From Bilabrum cf. latius (taxonomy: Eukaryota; Bigyra: Bicosoecida; Bigyra; Bicosoecida), in the NCBI GenBank assembly GCA_965178125.1, contig CBCXTV010000034.1, forward strand, positions 1 through 26,423: a DNA stretch of 26,423 bases. Direction: 5' to 3'. The notes beneath the pieces were generated by a model that did not search any database, was not told the origin of the DNA, and saw nothing but the letters and a program-made list of their open reading frames with translations. Shown here piece by piece: positions 1 to 7,405 of this stretch (position 1 is the first letter of the stretch; each line of letters starts with the position of its first letter). The translations under genes were made by a program, and so were the position numbers.

Positions 1-81
1 CGCTCTCGGAGCTGAGGATCCGTCCCTCGACGACCTCACGCTCTCGTCCCTCACACCCCCCGTCTCCCCAGCCGCTCCGGG

Positions 82-669
82 ATGGAGTGGTCGTCCAAGG
101 TGGGCGGAGGAGAGCCCCCCGCGTGCCAAAGGGGCATTGACGGTGCCGCCGCCCCAGACGGTGGGAGTCGGACTCCCACAGGCCCTGGGCAAGCGCGGCA
201 GACTCCTTCCCGCGGAGCTCAGCACTTCCTCATCCACTCCGAAGGAGAGGAAGTCTCCGCCGGTCCCGAGCCGGACCAGGAACGGCCCCCGTCCAGGGGC
301 CGCTCCCGGTCTCCGTCGTCTCCGCCTACGACGTCCGACTTATCTTTGCCAGCAAGTCGCCGCTCTCGTATCGTCGCTCAGTCGTCTCGGTGCCGCTCCC
401 AGGCACGCGGCCGCCGCGCGCGGTCGGGGTCGCGCCCCGATACCCCGCGCCCGCCGCGCCGCCATGGCGCCATGGCGCCACGACGCCTCGCGCAACGAGA
501 TCAACTGCTACGCGCTCTACAAGCAAGGCACCCGTGGATGTCACCGCGCCGGAACAGCCTCTGGGCGACGGGAGTGGTGGAAGTTGGACTTCCACACGCT
601 CTCCCGCCCGGATGGTTGTCTTGGACGGAGGCATCCCCACAGGAAGTGATGGCGACATGCTTGCGATAG
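82..669 (+). CDS. N-terminal disordered segment of the gag polyprotein, unit 1
   Basis: This 195-codon frame begins at an ATG at 82, but the homologous start in unit 2 (25029) implies that the true start lies just left of the window and that the frame slips near 80-200. It is rich in Pro, Arg, Ser and Gly with RS-type dipeptides and has no recognisable fold. It carries the hairpin at 161 in the standard phase, giving GSRTPT. A block starting HFLIHSEGEE at about 223 is nearly identical to unit 2, with mostly synonymous changes. That is the best evidence that it is real protein. In both units the following conserved block (LDGGI, near 622) lies in the -1 frame, so the end of this frame beyond about 500 is probably not translated as drawn. 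Confidence 0.6.
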   Translation: MEWSSKVGGGEPPACQRGIDGAAAPDGGSRTPTGPGQARQTPSRGAQHFLIHSEGEEVSAGPEPDQERPPSRGRSRSPSSPPTTSDLSLPASRRSRIVAQSSRCRSQARGRRARSGSRPDTPRPPRRHGAMAPRRLAQRDQLLRALQARHPWMSPRRNSLWATGVVEVGLPHALPPGWLSWTEASPQEVMATCLR

Positions 670-1245
670 CGGAAGATAGTCGCGCTCGAAAATTCTTGCA
701 AAATTGTGATGATGATGGCAATTCCGACGTCGACCTCGAGGCCGAGCTCGAGGCGATTATGCAAGAGTCCTACGACTCAGCGCTCAACGAGTTGGTCGAT
801 CCCGGCCGGAGCGCGAGCGCGCGTGATGCACCGCGACTCACCTCCCCGGAGGGCGCGCTGGTCGGCGGGAGTTGGACTCCCGTGAGACCGGACGCCCCGA
901 AGGGAGATGGGCCGCCCCCGCGTGCGCACGTCGCGTCATCTTCGTCTTCGCTACCGCCGACTGCCTCCCCGAGTCGTCCGCCCCGATCGGCGTCGAGGAC
1001 CGATCCGGCCATCTCGCGGTCGCTCCTTCGCCAAGCGATCGAGTTGTCGGTCGGTCGAGGGCTGGCAAGAGTGAAAATGATGGAATCGAATATGTGAATT
1101 TCCCGTTCCAGGGTGGCTCAATCCCCGGCGCCGATGCTAGTGGAGGTGATGCCTCCACGGATGGTATCGACGTCGGGGACAGTTCGGGCCTCCCCCATGA
1201 CCATTCCGTCAGTGTCGATCCGGTGCGTGGGTGCGGGGCGCCCAC
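161..1245 (+). repeat. In-frame hairpins, unit 1 gag N-terminus (5 copies)
   Basis: Copies are at 161-179 (loop CGG), 577-595 (TGG), 865-883 (TGG), 1140-1158 (GAT) and 1227-1245 (GGG). Each is an 8-bp stem with a 3-base loop; 161 and 577 are perfect. All have partners in unit 2 with different stem and loop bases. Confidence 0.9.
390..1097 (+). CDS. Second N-terminal segment of the gag polyprotein, unit 1
   Basis: This frame is open from a GTG at 390 to a TGA at 1097; the supported part runs from about 500 to 1010. It matches the open frame of unit 2 through APVDV, PEQPL, LDGGI, DLEAELE and GDGPP blocks at constant spacing. Hairpins at 577 and 865 are read in the standard phase (GSWTST and GSWTPV). 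The sequence is acidic and Ser/Pro-rich, and no domain is recognised. Beyond about 1010-1070 the homologous protein continues in another frame, because this copy lacks one base relative to unit 2. The junction with the preceding segment needs a -1 shift in both units, so it may be a programmed frameshift, a splice, or overlapping frames. Confidence 0.6.
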   Translation: MPLPGTRPPRAVGVAPRYPAPAAPPWRHGATTPRATRSTATRSTSKAPVDVTAPEQPLGDGSGGSWTSTRSPARMVVLDGGIPTGSDGDMLAIAEDSRARKFLQNCDDDGNSDVDLEAELEAIMQESYDSALNELVDPGRSASARDAPRLTSPEGALVGGSWTPVRPDAPKGDGPPPRAHVASSSSSLPPTASPSRPPRSASRTDPAISRSLLRQAIELSVGRGLARVKMMESNM

Positions 1246-1810
1246 CGCATCGGGTGATCAGTATCGGTTGGGTATTGATGCCCATGATTCGGCCATGGGG
1301 AACGGGAATGAATCGGCGCCAGCGGACGACGTGAATGACGTCGATCTGTCAGGAAGGAAGCGCGTGAAGATGGGAGGCGAGGGGAACGAGGGCTTGATGC
1401 AGTCCCGCGAGATCTACGCCGAGTGCGAGTCGCTCAGGCAGATGAACGTTCAAATGGAAAAGACGATCCGGGACATGCGAGAGCGCCAAGCCGAGAATGA
1501 AGAGAAATGGATGAGTTGTGAGCGGATTGCGGAGCGCAAGTACGCGCAGGTTTTGGAAGCGCACGAGGCTCTCAGCGGGCGTCTCTGTCGGACGGAGGCA
1601 CTCGTTGAAGCTTCGAAGGTTCAGGCGAACCAGCAAATGGGGTATTTGGAGAAAGTAATCGAAGACCATCAGCAGCGCATGTCTCAAGTAAGGCAGGTTG
1701 AGGAAACCGCCTGCGAGATGTTGCATAGTGAGCTGCATAGTGCCAGAACGGAGTATCGTCAAGAAGTTGAGCATGCTGAGCAGTCGCGGACGAGTATGAG
1801 GAGATGGTGA
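872..1810 (+). CDS. Gag N-terminal region: linker and first part of a long coiled coil, unit 1
   Basis: The supported part starts near 1075, where NFPFQGGS aligns with NFPFQAGS of unit 2; the earlier codons are out of frame. Hairpins at 1140 and 1227 are in phase (GGDAST and GCGAPT). After a GRKRVK basic patch near 1351, also present in unit 2, the sequence from about 1400 to 1800 is a strong heptad coiled coil rich in Glu, Gln, Arg and Leu. The TGA at 1808 is a frame break and not a natural end, since the coil continues in another frame from 1795. Long N-terminal coiled coils are plausible gag multimerisation modules; that role is inference. Confidence 0.65.
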   Translation: MDSRETGRPEGRWAAPACARRVIFVFATADCLPESSAPIGVEDRSGHLAVAPSPSDRVVGRSRAGKSENDGIEYVNFPFQGGSIPGADASGGDASTDGIDVGDSSGLPHDHSVSVDPVRGCGAPTASGDQYRLGIDAHDSAMGNGNESAPADDVNDVDLSGRKRVKMGGEGNEGLMQSREIYAECESLRQMNVQMEKTIRDMRERQAENEEKWMSCERIAERKYAQVLEAHEALSGRLCRTEALVEASKVQANQQMGYLEKVIEDHQQRMSQVRQVEETACEMLHSELHSARTEYRQEVEHAEQSRTSMRRW

Positions 1811-1915
1811 AGTTGGCCGACGAACAACGTGAGTTTGCAGTCGCCCACCATAAACATAAGTATGTTGCCCTCCGCGAATCGACGGTGGTTACCATCAAAG
1901 AAGTTCGCCGAGAAG
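1795..1915 (+). pseudogene. Coiled-coil fragment of gag in the next frame
   Basis: Reading from TAT at 1795 gives a charged helical stretch beginning YEEMVKLADEQREF that joins the coil ending near 1790 to the one starting near 1915. It has no start codon of its own and would stop at 1963. It is best explained as the same protein displaced by single-base indels on each side. Confidence 0.5.
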
Positions 1916-2101
1916 GAGGCGCAGGCTCCGCAGCGACTTCGGGCCGAGTGTCAAGTGGAGGTTGACCCCGGGGAGTCGAACCTTGAGGAGCGGATGCAGG
2001 ACATGGCTGGGACGCTGGCCAACATTGAGGCTTTCGAACGGCGTGCACGCCAACAGGTCCTCTACTCTGCAGTCCGAGCTCTCCGAGGAACGGCGAAATA
2101 G
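1829..2101 (+). pseudogene. Coiled-coil fragment of gag
   Basis: The supported part is about 1905-2055 (KEAQAPQRLRAECQ and NLEERMQDMAGTLANI), a helical segment between two others in different frames. The ends of this frame lie out of phase with the neighbouring coil. Frame changes fall near 1915 and 2055. Confidence 0.5.
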
Positions 2102-2798
2102 TGGCGACGCGTTGATCCTGAAGAGATCGTTGGAGCAGTCGCGGCACCAGTTGGACACGTTTTCGACGGAGTTCGGCCGGTATCGCGAGGCGGAAGTCTT
2201 CATGTTACAGGAGTGCCGCCGTGAGTGTGAGGCCGCCCACCAGTACAAGACCATGTTTGATGTCGCGAGGACGTCATATCAGGGGTCGATGAAGAACAGG
2301 GACGGTCAGATCCACGACCTCAGGAAGCAGTTGCGCGACGCGGAGACTCGTGCCCATTCCGCCTTGCGTGATGCCGAGCGTGACGAGGCCAAGGCGGCCG
2401 ACCGGGCTCTACATGAAAGAGTCAACGACGAACTCATGGCCACCAGGCAGGTGTTGGAGCGCACTGAGAAAGCGTGCATCCGAGCTGACCAAGACGTGGA
2501 CGATCTTCGACAAAGGCTGGCTGAACTTCAGGCGCGAGATGAGCACAAGGCATCGACGGCCAGGATGAGTTCGCCCGTTACGGTGACCCGGGCGGACGCG
2601 AGTAAGACTTGCGCAACCCTGGGTTCCGGTGCCGCGATGTCCGAGCCTTTGGCTTCTTGTTCGAATGGCCTCCCAGGCGACGCTGGGGGCGGGGTTCGGC
2701 ACCCCTCCTCCGGTATCCCACAGGAAGGAGGCTATGTGCTTGGGACTGCCGCTGGTGGAGCTCGGAGCTCCACAGGTGGTGGCGTTTCCGGCCGATGA
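1962..2798 (+). CDS. Gag coiled coil, second half, and Ser/Gly-rich linker
   Basis: From about 2060 to 2560 this frame is a continuous heptad coil (LQSELSEERR through LRQRLAELQAR) with periodic Leu, Ala and charged residues. A Ser/Ala/Gly-rich linker follows, with a degenerate hairpin at 2597-2613 read in the usual phase (ASKTCA). The frame ends at a TGA at 2796. The next hairpin, at 2880, is in another phase (GSQTPA), so the protein continues through at least one more shift before gag proper at 2916. No enzymatic domain is present. Confidence 0.6.
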   Translation: MTPGSRTLRSGCRTWLGRWPTLRLSNGVHANRSSTLQSELSEERRNSGDALILKRSLEQSRHQLDTFSTEFGRYREAEVFMLQECRRECEAAHQYKTMFDVARTSYQGSMKNRDGQIHDLRKQLRDAETRAHSALRDAERDEAKAADRALHERVNDELMATRQVLERTEKACIRADQDVDDLRQRLAELQARDEHKASTARMSSPVTVTRADASKTCATLGSGAAMSEPLASCSNGLPGDAGGGVRHPSSGIPQEGGYVLGTAAGGARSSTGGGVSGR

Positions 2799-2915
2799 GC
2801 CAACCCCTCAGCCGAATGGTGGGCCTCCTCCGCATTCCCCCACGCCCACTGTTGCCCGTTGTGACCTCTCGGATGACGGGCGGGAGTCAGACTCCCGCGG
2901 ACGTTCCGGGGGGGA

Positions 2916-3779
2916 ATGACGGTGGGGGGGCCGCCCGACGGCGGAGGCGGGGGTGACGACGACCCATCGTATTGGAAGGATGAGGACGGATATGTTTGGT
3001 ATCGCCTTCCCGGAGGTGGTGGACCTCCGGATGGGGGCGGTCCCGGCGGAGGAGGGGGCGGCGATCCCGGTGACGGAGATGACGACGATGCGGATGATGA
3101 GCACCAGGATGGTGAGCCCGCTCGCCGTGGCCGATCCCGGGACAAGAAGGACAGGAAGAAGAAGAAAGAGGACAAGAAGCGAAAGAAGGGAAGTAGTAGT
3201 AGTTCCTCTTCGTCCTCCAGTTCGTCTAAGAAGTCGAACAAGCGCTCCAAGGACAACAAGTTGAAGGAGCAGAACAAGATGGAAGTGCCCCCCTATCCAG
3301 CGGTGGCCATGCTCCGCAACTACCGGGTGGAGTTGTACGAGAAGGTGTGTGCTTGTGCGCAGGACAAGGAGGAATCGGAAGTGCTCAAGTGGTTGTGCGC
3401 CGTCGAGGAGAACTCCGCGAAGTACGAGGACTTCGAGAAGCCCGGCAAGCGTTTCGCGACGCTAGACCGGAAGTTGGGGATTGCGCTCCAGGCAACCCTG
3501 ACTGGCGAGGTCCTCAGGCGCGTCAAGCATCTCCGTCAGTTGGCGGCCCATGACGGAAAGTTGATGGCGGGTCGTCAGATTCTGTACGAGATCTACAAGG
3601 ATCGGTCGACATCCCATACGTCGCAGAAGTTGTTCTCCGCGGGGGGAAATCACCCAGATCGACTGGTTCGGCGACGAGAACATGCAGAGATTCAAGACGG
3701 TGTGGGAAGACCGGATGAGTCATGCCATGGGGGAGATCCCCATGTGGATGAAGGCATACCAGTTGGAACGATGCATTAG
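2916..3779 (+). CDS. Gag, acidic/basic linker and N-terminal capsid-like part
   Basis: The protein starts with a Gly/Asp-rich segment, then a block of alternating Arg, Lys and Asp (about residues 65-95), a run of 12 serines, and a basic Lys-rich patch that could bind nucleic acid or localise to the nucleus. From about residue 120 (PPYPAVAMLRNY) it becomes a helical globular region typical in length and composition of Copia gag. The frame is lost at a run of six G near 3641-3646; codons after that (NHPDRLVRR onward) are out of frame. The true continuation is the next entry. G runs at 2908-2914 and 2924-2930 also flank the frame entry point, so homopolymer miscounts are suspected. Confidence 0.65.
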   Translation: MTVGGPPDGGGGGDDDPSYWKDEDGYVWYRLPGGGGPPDGGGPGGGGGGDPGDGDDDDADDEHQDGEPARRGRSRDKKDRKKKKEDKKRKKGSSSSSSSSSSSSKKSNKRSKDNKLKEQNKMEVPPYPAVAMLRNYRVELYEKVCACAQDKEESEVLKWLCAVEENSAKYEDFEKPGKRFATLDRKLGIALQATLTGEVLRRVKHLRQLAAHDGKLMAGRQILYEIYKDRSTSHTSQKLFSAGGNHPDRLVRRREHAEIQDGVGRPDESCHGGDPHVDEGIPVGTMH

Positions 3780-4050
3780 GAAGTCGACTGTGTTGTCGCC
3801 GTTCTTCGTCATGTACCAACTGAACAATCCGGGGGACGTCACAGAGAACAACGCTCTTGATCGCCACACGGCTCTTATGGAGATTTTGGATACAGCTATC
3901 GAGCGTGGCCGAGAGGAGCGAAATCGGGTTCAGGCGGCGAAGTCCAACCAGACGTATCTGAACCAGATGATGGGAACGGAGAAGCAGAAGTCCGCCCACT
4001 GCTCCGGGCCCTCCGGCTGCGCCGGGAAAGGGCAAGGACAAGGGCGGTAG
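3682..4050 (+). CDS. Gag, C-terminal capsid-like part
   Basis: The same frame is open upstream from about 3640 (GEITQIDWFGDENMQ), continuing the preceding gag segment. The run W-x(n)-LERCI-x(n)-DR and a closing ERNRV stretch resembles the retrotransposon gag (Ty1/Copia) helical domain in layout. It leads into the Lys/Gly-rich nucleic-acid-binding tail. The frame shifts again near 3985, after which the Gly-Lys repeats are read in the frame of the CCCH segment. Confidence 0.65.
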   Translation: MQRFKTVWEDRMSHAMGEIPMWMKAYQLERCIRKSTVLSPFFVMYQLNNPGDVTENNALDRHTALMEILDTAIERGREERNRVQAAKSNQTYLNQMMGTEKQKSAHCSGPSGCAGKGQGQGR

Positions 4051-4558
4051 AGGCAAGGGCAAGGACAAGGGGCGGAAGCCATCTCCCAAGGCGCCAAACC
4101 CGGGCGGACCCGGGAAAGGGAAGGGTGGCAAGCCGTCCGGCAAGCCGAGCCTGTTGTCCAAGAACTATTGTTTTCATCATGTGTTCGATCGCTGCAACAA
4201 TCCGAACTGTCAGTACGTCCACGAGATGCCCAAGACCGATGAAGAGCGCGCTGAGTTGCGGAAGAAGATGGAATACGTGAAGTCACGTTCCCCCTCGCCG
4301 GCTCGGGGTAGGCCGAAGGGGAAAGGCGGGAGAGGCAAGGACAAGGGAAAGCCTAAGGGGGCGACGTCTGCGCCGGCCTCGTCGTCGGCGGGAGGCGGAT
4401 CTGAGCGCGGGAGAAGTCAGAGTCGGAAGAAGAAGAAGAAGACCAAGAAGGCCCCCGCGCACAGTCCAACTCCTCATCAGCGTCGTCCACGCCCTCGTCC
4501 ACCTCTTCCCGCAAGAAGAAGAAGAAGAAGAAGAAGAGTCGGGCATCTTGACGGTTAG
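3992..4558 (+). CDS. Gag nucleic-acid-binding tail with CCCH zinc finger
   Basis: A Gly/Lys-rich basic stretch (GKGKDKGGRGKGKDKG) precedes a finger reading C-x7-C-x4-C-x3-H, from Cys at 4169 through CNNPNCQYVHE. This is the CCCH class and not the CCHC knuckle of most retroviral and Copia gag proteins. It is followed by SRSPSPARGR, a second GK-rich stretch and poly-Lys tracts. The likely role is binding element RNA for packaging. In Copia elements of dinoflagellates the knuckle is often replaced by such a finger (from memory). The tail after about 4450 can be read in two frames, one ending in poly-Arg and one in poly-Ser/poly-Lys; the second looks more natural. Confidence 0.75.
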   Translation, partial: PPTAPGPPAAPGKGKDKGGRGKGKDKGRKPSPKAPNPGGPGKGKGGKPSGKPSLLSKNYCFHHVFDRCNNPNCQYVHEMPKTDEERAELRKKMEYVKSRSPSPARGRPKGKGGRGKDKGKPKGATSAPASSSAGGGSERGRSQSRKKKKKTKKAPAHSPTPHQRRPRPRPPLPARRRRRRRRVGHLDG

Positions 4559-4612
4559 CGGCGCCTGCGGTGGTGTGCCATGATGAGATGCGGAGCTTAG
4601 GGCTCCGTCTCC

Positions 4613-4888
4613 GTGGCATTTCCCCGCGGGTGCCGTGTGAGCCGCTGGGGTGTCCCGGCCGTCCAAAGGAAGTCCCAGTCTCGGGGTTTGTCCGGATCTC
4701 ACTCCCCTGATCGTTTCTTCGATAGGGTTGAGGTTGTGATGCGTCACCTTGAGCAGTATGTCCCGTCCGGTGGGCGGGGCACATCTTCCAGCCGCTGCGG
4801 AGGTGGGACCTCCGCCCGCGGTAGGAGGAGCGGTCGTGTTCGAATCGGGAGCGAGCCGCTTGTGTATGTCTGTGATTTGGGGATGTGA
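4613..4888 (+). pseudogene. Linker fragment between gag and protease
   Basis: This frame has no recognisable fold. It is listed because the perfect hairpin at 4797-4815 is read in the standard phase here (CGGGTSARG), which in this window reliably marks the translated frame. The next hairpin, at 4879, switches to the frame of the following entry, so a frame change must lie between about 4815 and 4879. Confidence 0.4.
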
Positions 4889-5486
4889 GGCATCCGCAGA
4901 CACGGACACTCCCGACACTCCGCCTCGTCGGAGGTCTCGTTCGCCGGGTGGAGCAAGGGCGAGGTCCCCATCTATCTCGTTTGGCTACATTCAGGTTCAT
5001 GAGGTTCCGTCCGAGGTTGAGAGTGCTCGACTGCGATCGCCCAGAGGAAGGACCAAGCCATACCTCCCCCTCGACCGTTGTGCGTCTCTGCTTGACGAGC
5101 ATTATTGGTCGCTGGTGCGGCAAGCCGTCGCGAGGGCTGATGCGGTGGGAGCTGCTATGAAGTTGGGACGACCAGGCCCTCACACCTGTCAGGTGGTGTG
5201 GGACAACACGGGCACGGCGTATGTCGCTCTGCCTCGTGAGAGTCATGATCCCGATTCAGGTTATCCTTTCCGTTTGTCCCGGGCGAAGGCGGTGAAGATG
5301 CTCGATGGGACGTGGAACTCATTCCATCATCTTGGCGAAGTGCCTGGCCCTCAGGAGCGAGTGCAACACGGGTCGACGTTGGGTTGGCTCGGGGCCGGCA
5401 TCTGGCGTTCCCCCGATTGCGCGGCGGCTAGTCCTACGCGAGCGTCGGAAGAACTCCGGGAGTCGCTAAGGTGGACAAGTGGTTGA
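4749..5486 (+). CDS. Conserved-looking region upstream of the protease
   Basis: From about 4875 (GCEASAD, hairpin 4879 in phase) this frame reads Pro/Arg/Ser-rich sequence. It then gives a globular-looking segment from about 4975 to 5410 containing FGYIQVHEV, LDEHYWSLVRQAV, HTCQVVWDNTG and FRLSRAKAVKMLDGTW. I do not recognise the domain. Its place between the gag finger and the DTG protease suggests a gag-pol linker or a protease N-terminal extension. It stops at 5486, but the protease picks up in another frame at 5471. Confidence 0.5.
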   Translation: MSSMSRPVGGAHLPAAAEVGPPPAVGGAVVFESGASRLCMSVIWGCEASADTDTPDTPPRRRSRSPGGARARSPSISFGYIQVHEVPSEVESARLRSPRGRTKPYLPLDRCASLLDEHYWSLVRQAVARADAVGAAMKLGRPGPHTCQVVWDNTGTAYVALPRESHDPDSGYPFRLSRAKAVKMLDGTWNSFHHLGEVPGPQERVQHGSTLGWLGAGIWRSPDCAAASPTRASEELRESLRWTSG

Positions 5487-5659
5487 TGGATACGGGGCGT
5501 GGCTGGGATCCTGTTGGAGCCGATAACGTTGCTCATCTTCCGGGTGCCGTCGGGGAAGCTGAAGAGCAGCTGAAGTTTTGGACCGCAAACGGCGTGACGA
5601 ATGCCACCAGGATGCGCTTCTTACCGTTGCTCCCTTGGGTGGGACCGTCCGCCCATTGA
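5471..5659 (+). CDS. Retropepsin-type aspartic protease, N-terminal half
   Basis: WLMDTGRGWD gives the catalytic DTG at 5489-5497, followed about 30 residues later by FWTANGVT, the usual second strand of Copia proteases (a TANG-type motif). The enzyme would act as a dimer and cleave the polyprotein. The frame is lost near 5610; after that the residues no longer fit, and the remaining half is in the next entry. Confidence 0.75.
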   Translation: MDKWLMDTGRGWDPVGADNVAHLPGAVGEAEEQLKFWTANGVTNATRMRFLPLLPWVGPSAH

Positions 5660-6219
5660 TCATGGAGGATTCACCCGATGTGTTGTCCATTGGGAGGCGT
5701 TGCATGGATATGGGGTATTCCCTGTATTGGCATGAGCCGTACTTCGTGCTCCCCGACGGTTCGCGTGTAACGTTTGAAGTCGAAGGGTACATCCCTTTCA
5801 TGCGGTCCACCGCGGTGCCGGTGCGATGCGATGACGATTACGGCGAGCCTTGCTTGGCGGTCCGGAGTGGGGGTTATGCCTCCATACCGGCCCTTCCGGC
5901 GGGCGACGGAGCATCCGAGGGCGATTCGCTCCCTCCCGTGGCTCCTCTTGAGGTTGGTCCAGGAGATGAGGGTGACGTTCACGGAGAAGGTGAAGGAGTT
6001 CAGATGGATGAGGTGATCGACGAGGGTGCCCCAGATGGTGGAGAGGTTGACTGGATCGGGCCCGAGGCCGATGGTCGACGGGACCTGTATAGTGTCTATG
6101 GGAGGGCCAACACGGTTGAGCACATGCTGTTCCATTTCCCGAAGAGCCCGTATTGCCGGATCTGTCAGGAGGCGGCTTATGCAGCGGAAGCCGAATCGTC
6201 GGCGGAAGGACTTGCCTGA
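5578..6219 (+). CDS. Protease C-terminal half and integrase zinc-binding (HHCC) region
   Basis: From about 5625 (TVAPLGGTVRPLIM) this frame continues the protease. The DSPDVLSIGRRCMDMGY stretch is the conserved C-terminal part seen in dinoflagellate Copia proteases (from memory). An acidic linker of about 100 residues follows. From 6121 EHMLFHFPKSPYCRIC gives the His-His-Cys-Cys zinc-binding arrangement that precedes the integrase core. The TGA at 6217 is a frame break: the integrase core continues one frame over. Confidence 0.7.
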   Translation: MDRKRRDECHQDALLTVAPLGGTVRPLIMEDSPDVLSIGRRCMDMGYSLYWHEPYFVLPDGSRVTFEVEGYIPFMRSTAVPVRCDDDYGEPCLAVRSGGYASIPALPAGDGASEGDSLPPVAPLEVGPGDEGDVHGEGEGVQMDEVIDEGAPDGGEVDWIGPEADGRRDLYSVYGRANTVEHMLFHFPKSPYCRICQEAAYAAEAESSAEGLA

Positions 6220-7027
6220 CCAGTACAAGGTGTTCGGTGACATGATCACCATGGATCACATCGACGCCAACGATCTGCGCAAGAACGGATTGCACGGCGA
6301 GAAGGACATGCTTATTGTGTTCGACCTGGCGACGGCATGGATTGCAGCCTATCCTGTCATGAACAAGACCGCTGGGTGTGTTGTGTCGTCCTTGATCAAC
6401 TTCCTTGGGCAAGAGAAGGCCAAGGCGTTCTACTCCGATAAGGCCCCCGAGTTGCTGGCGGGCGTCGAGCAGTTGCCTGGTCCTCCCGTTGTTCACCGCA
6501 CAAGTATACCTGGAATTCCCCAGACAAACGGGATTGCGGAGAGTCGAGTGAAGTCCGTGATCCGGGGGGTGAGGACCAACCTGTTGCAGGCTGGGTTGCC
6601 CCATGTCTGGTGGCCGCACGCTGCACGGTGTTATGCCGTTCACAGCAACGTTGCGGGACTCCAGGAGAACACCCCTATGCAAGCGCGGCACAAGGAGGCA
6701 TTTAAGGGAGAAGTGATCCCTTCGGTGCCTTGGTGTTCGCGATGCCGAGTGGGATCAACCGGAAGCGGAACTTCAAGTTCGAGGCCGCGGCCCAGCCGGC
6801 CGTGTTCTTGGGATACGTCGTTCAGGATGGCGGGAAATGGTTCGGGGAGTATGTGTGTGCGTTCGCGTCTGACTTTGTCGATGCGTCGTTCTATTCTCGG
6901 GCCCGCTGGTCAGAGTGCCGGGTTCCCGTTCATACTGGTCGAGAATTGCGCTTCAACTCGGCAGTGCCCGTTCAGTTCCCTTGTCGGGCTGCCTACGAAA
7001 GGGACAACGAGACGGTGCTTGGGGTGA
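6026..7027 (+). CDS. Integrase catalytic core (rve, DDE)
   Basis: The supported part runs from about 6195 to 6715. The DDE triad is visible: Asp in MDHIDAND (6254 or 6263), Asp in FYSDKAPEL (6437) and Glu in QTNGIAESR (6539). Second Asp and Glu are 34 residues apart, close to the usual D-x35-E. This enzyme inserts the cDNA. The linear layout after the zinc region is as in Ty1/Copia. After about 6715 the true protein moves to the next frame (PFGALVFAMP). Confidence 0.85.
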   Translation: MPQMVERLTGSGPRPMVDGTCIVSMGGPTRLSTCCSISRRARIAGSVRRRLMQRKPNRRRKDLPDQYKVFGDMITMDHIDANDLRKNGLHGEKDMLIVFDLATAWIAAYPVMNKTAGCVVSSLINFLGQEKAKAFYSDKAPELLAGVEQLPGPPVVHRTSIPGIPQTNGIAESRVKSVIRGVRTNLLQAGLPHVWWPHAARCYAVHSNVAGLQENTPMQARHKEAFKGEVIPSVPWCSRCRVGSTGSGTSSSRPRPSRPCSWDTSFRMAGNGSGSMCVRSRLTLSMRRSILGPAGQSAGFPFILVENCASTRQCPFSSLVGLPTKGTTRRCLG

Positions 7028-7209
7028 AGAAGTGCCTGCAGCGCGAACGTGACGCGGATGAAGGATGCGATGACGTTGGCGACCCCGATGGCTTGGGTGT
7101 CGATGGCGAGCCGGTCCCGGAACGGGAGCCACTCCTTCGTGATGATGAGCGCCCTCCTTTCGAGGAGGATGTCGCCGACCGCGTTTGGGGAGGCCTCTCA
7201 TGCGGATGA
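6730..7209 (+). CDS. Integrase C-terminal region and pol linker
   Basis: PFGALVFAMP followed by VFLGYVVQDGGKWFGEY is the typical Copia integrase C-terminal motif (FLGY then a strand). The remainder, from about residue 80, is an acidic linker. The frame ends at 7207. A short coil (HKELQELKDEVDRLEHML) follows in the next frame. Confidence 0.7.
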   Translation: MVFAMPSGINRKRNFKFEAAAQPAVFLGYVVQDGGKWFGEYVCAFASDFVDASFYSRARWSECRVPVHTGRELRFNSAVPVQFPCRAAYERDNETVLGVKKCLQRERDADEGCDDVGDPDGLGVDGEPVPEREPLLRDDERPPFEEDVADRVWGGLSCG

Positions 7210-7405
7210 GCCGGAGGTTGTCGAGCCCTACCCGACGGAGGTGCACAAGGAGCTGCAGGAGTTGAAAGACGAGGTCGATCGTTTGGAGCACATGCTCGTG
7301 CAAATTCCTTCTGGGAGAAGGGTTCAGGGCAGAGATGTGGACCAATTTGGAAAGGTGATCATGAAGACTACCCGTCGCCTTACATCGAATCCGACGATTG
7401 GATGA
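7205..7405 (+). pseudogene. Short coiled-coil linker before the reverse transcriptase
   Basis: In this frame, which is open from 7049, residues encoded from 7205 read DEPEVVEPYP and then a charged helix ending near 7310. The reading frame upstream of 7205 gives implausible Met-rich sequence and is a shadow. It is part of the pol linker between integrase and reverse transcriptase. Confidence 0.4.

Larger units (their letters stand above)
26..1245 (+). repeat. Diverged direct repeat, copy 1 (partner 25081-26313)
   Basis: The 5' coding region of unit 1 is repeated about 25.06 kb downstream. The best-conserved blocks are 24-110, 221-320, 500-560, 610-640, 740-780, 885-960 and 1090-1130. Around 223-320 the differences fall mainly on third positions of the frame read from 82, showing that this frame was translated. 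Five hairpins (161, 577, 865, 1140, 1227) have partners in copy 2 at matching places. Confidence 0.85.
2597..4897 (+). repeat. In-frame hairpins, gag linkers (4 copies)
   Basis: Copies are at 2597-2613 (degenerate, loop AAG), 2880-2898 (perfect, CAG), 4797-4815 (perfect, GGG) and 4879-4897 (one mismatch, GAG). A related 8-bp palindrome with a 5-base loop lies at 3010-3030. None falls within the gag fold or the CCCH finger. Confidence 0.85.

Noticed and set aside
500-560. A third overlapping protein (NE-x-x-CY frame) conserved between units
   Set aside because: Differences between the copies are not biased to third positions in this frame, and the region is short. It is kept only as a remark.
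2880-2898. Hairpins as intrinsic transcription terminators
   Set aside because: No T tract follows them, they are in the middle of coding frames, and the host looks eukaryotic.
3010-3030. 8-bp palindrome with 5-base loop as another member of the hairpin family
   Set aside because: The loop length and the flanking Gly/Pro-repeat coding differ. It may arise from GGN/CCN codon repeats, so it is only mentioned as possibly related.
4353-5246. Long open frames on the minus strand (4353-5246, 15767-16888, 19560-20417 and others)
   Set aside because: They mirror GC-rich + strand coding, contain no recognisable domain, and are out of register with the hairpin phase and domain-supported frames.
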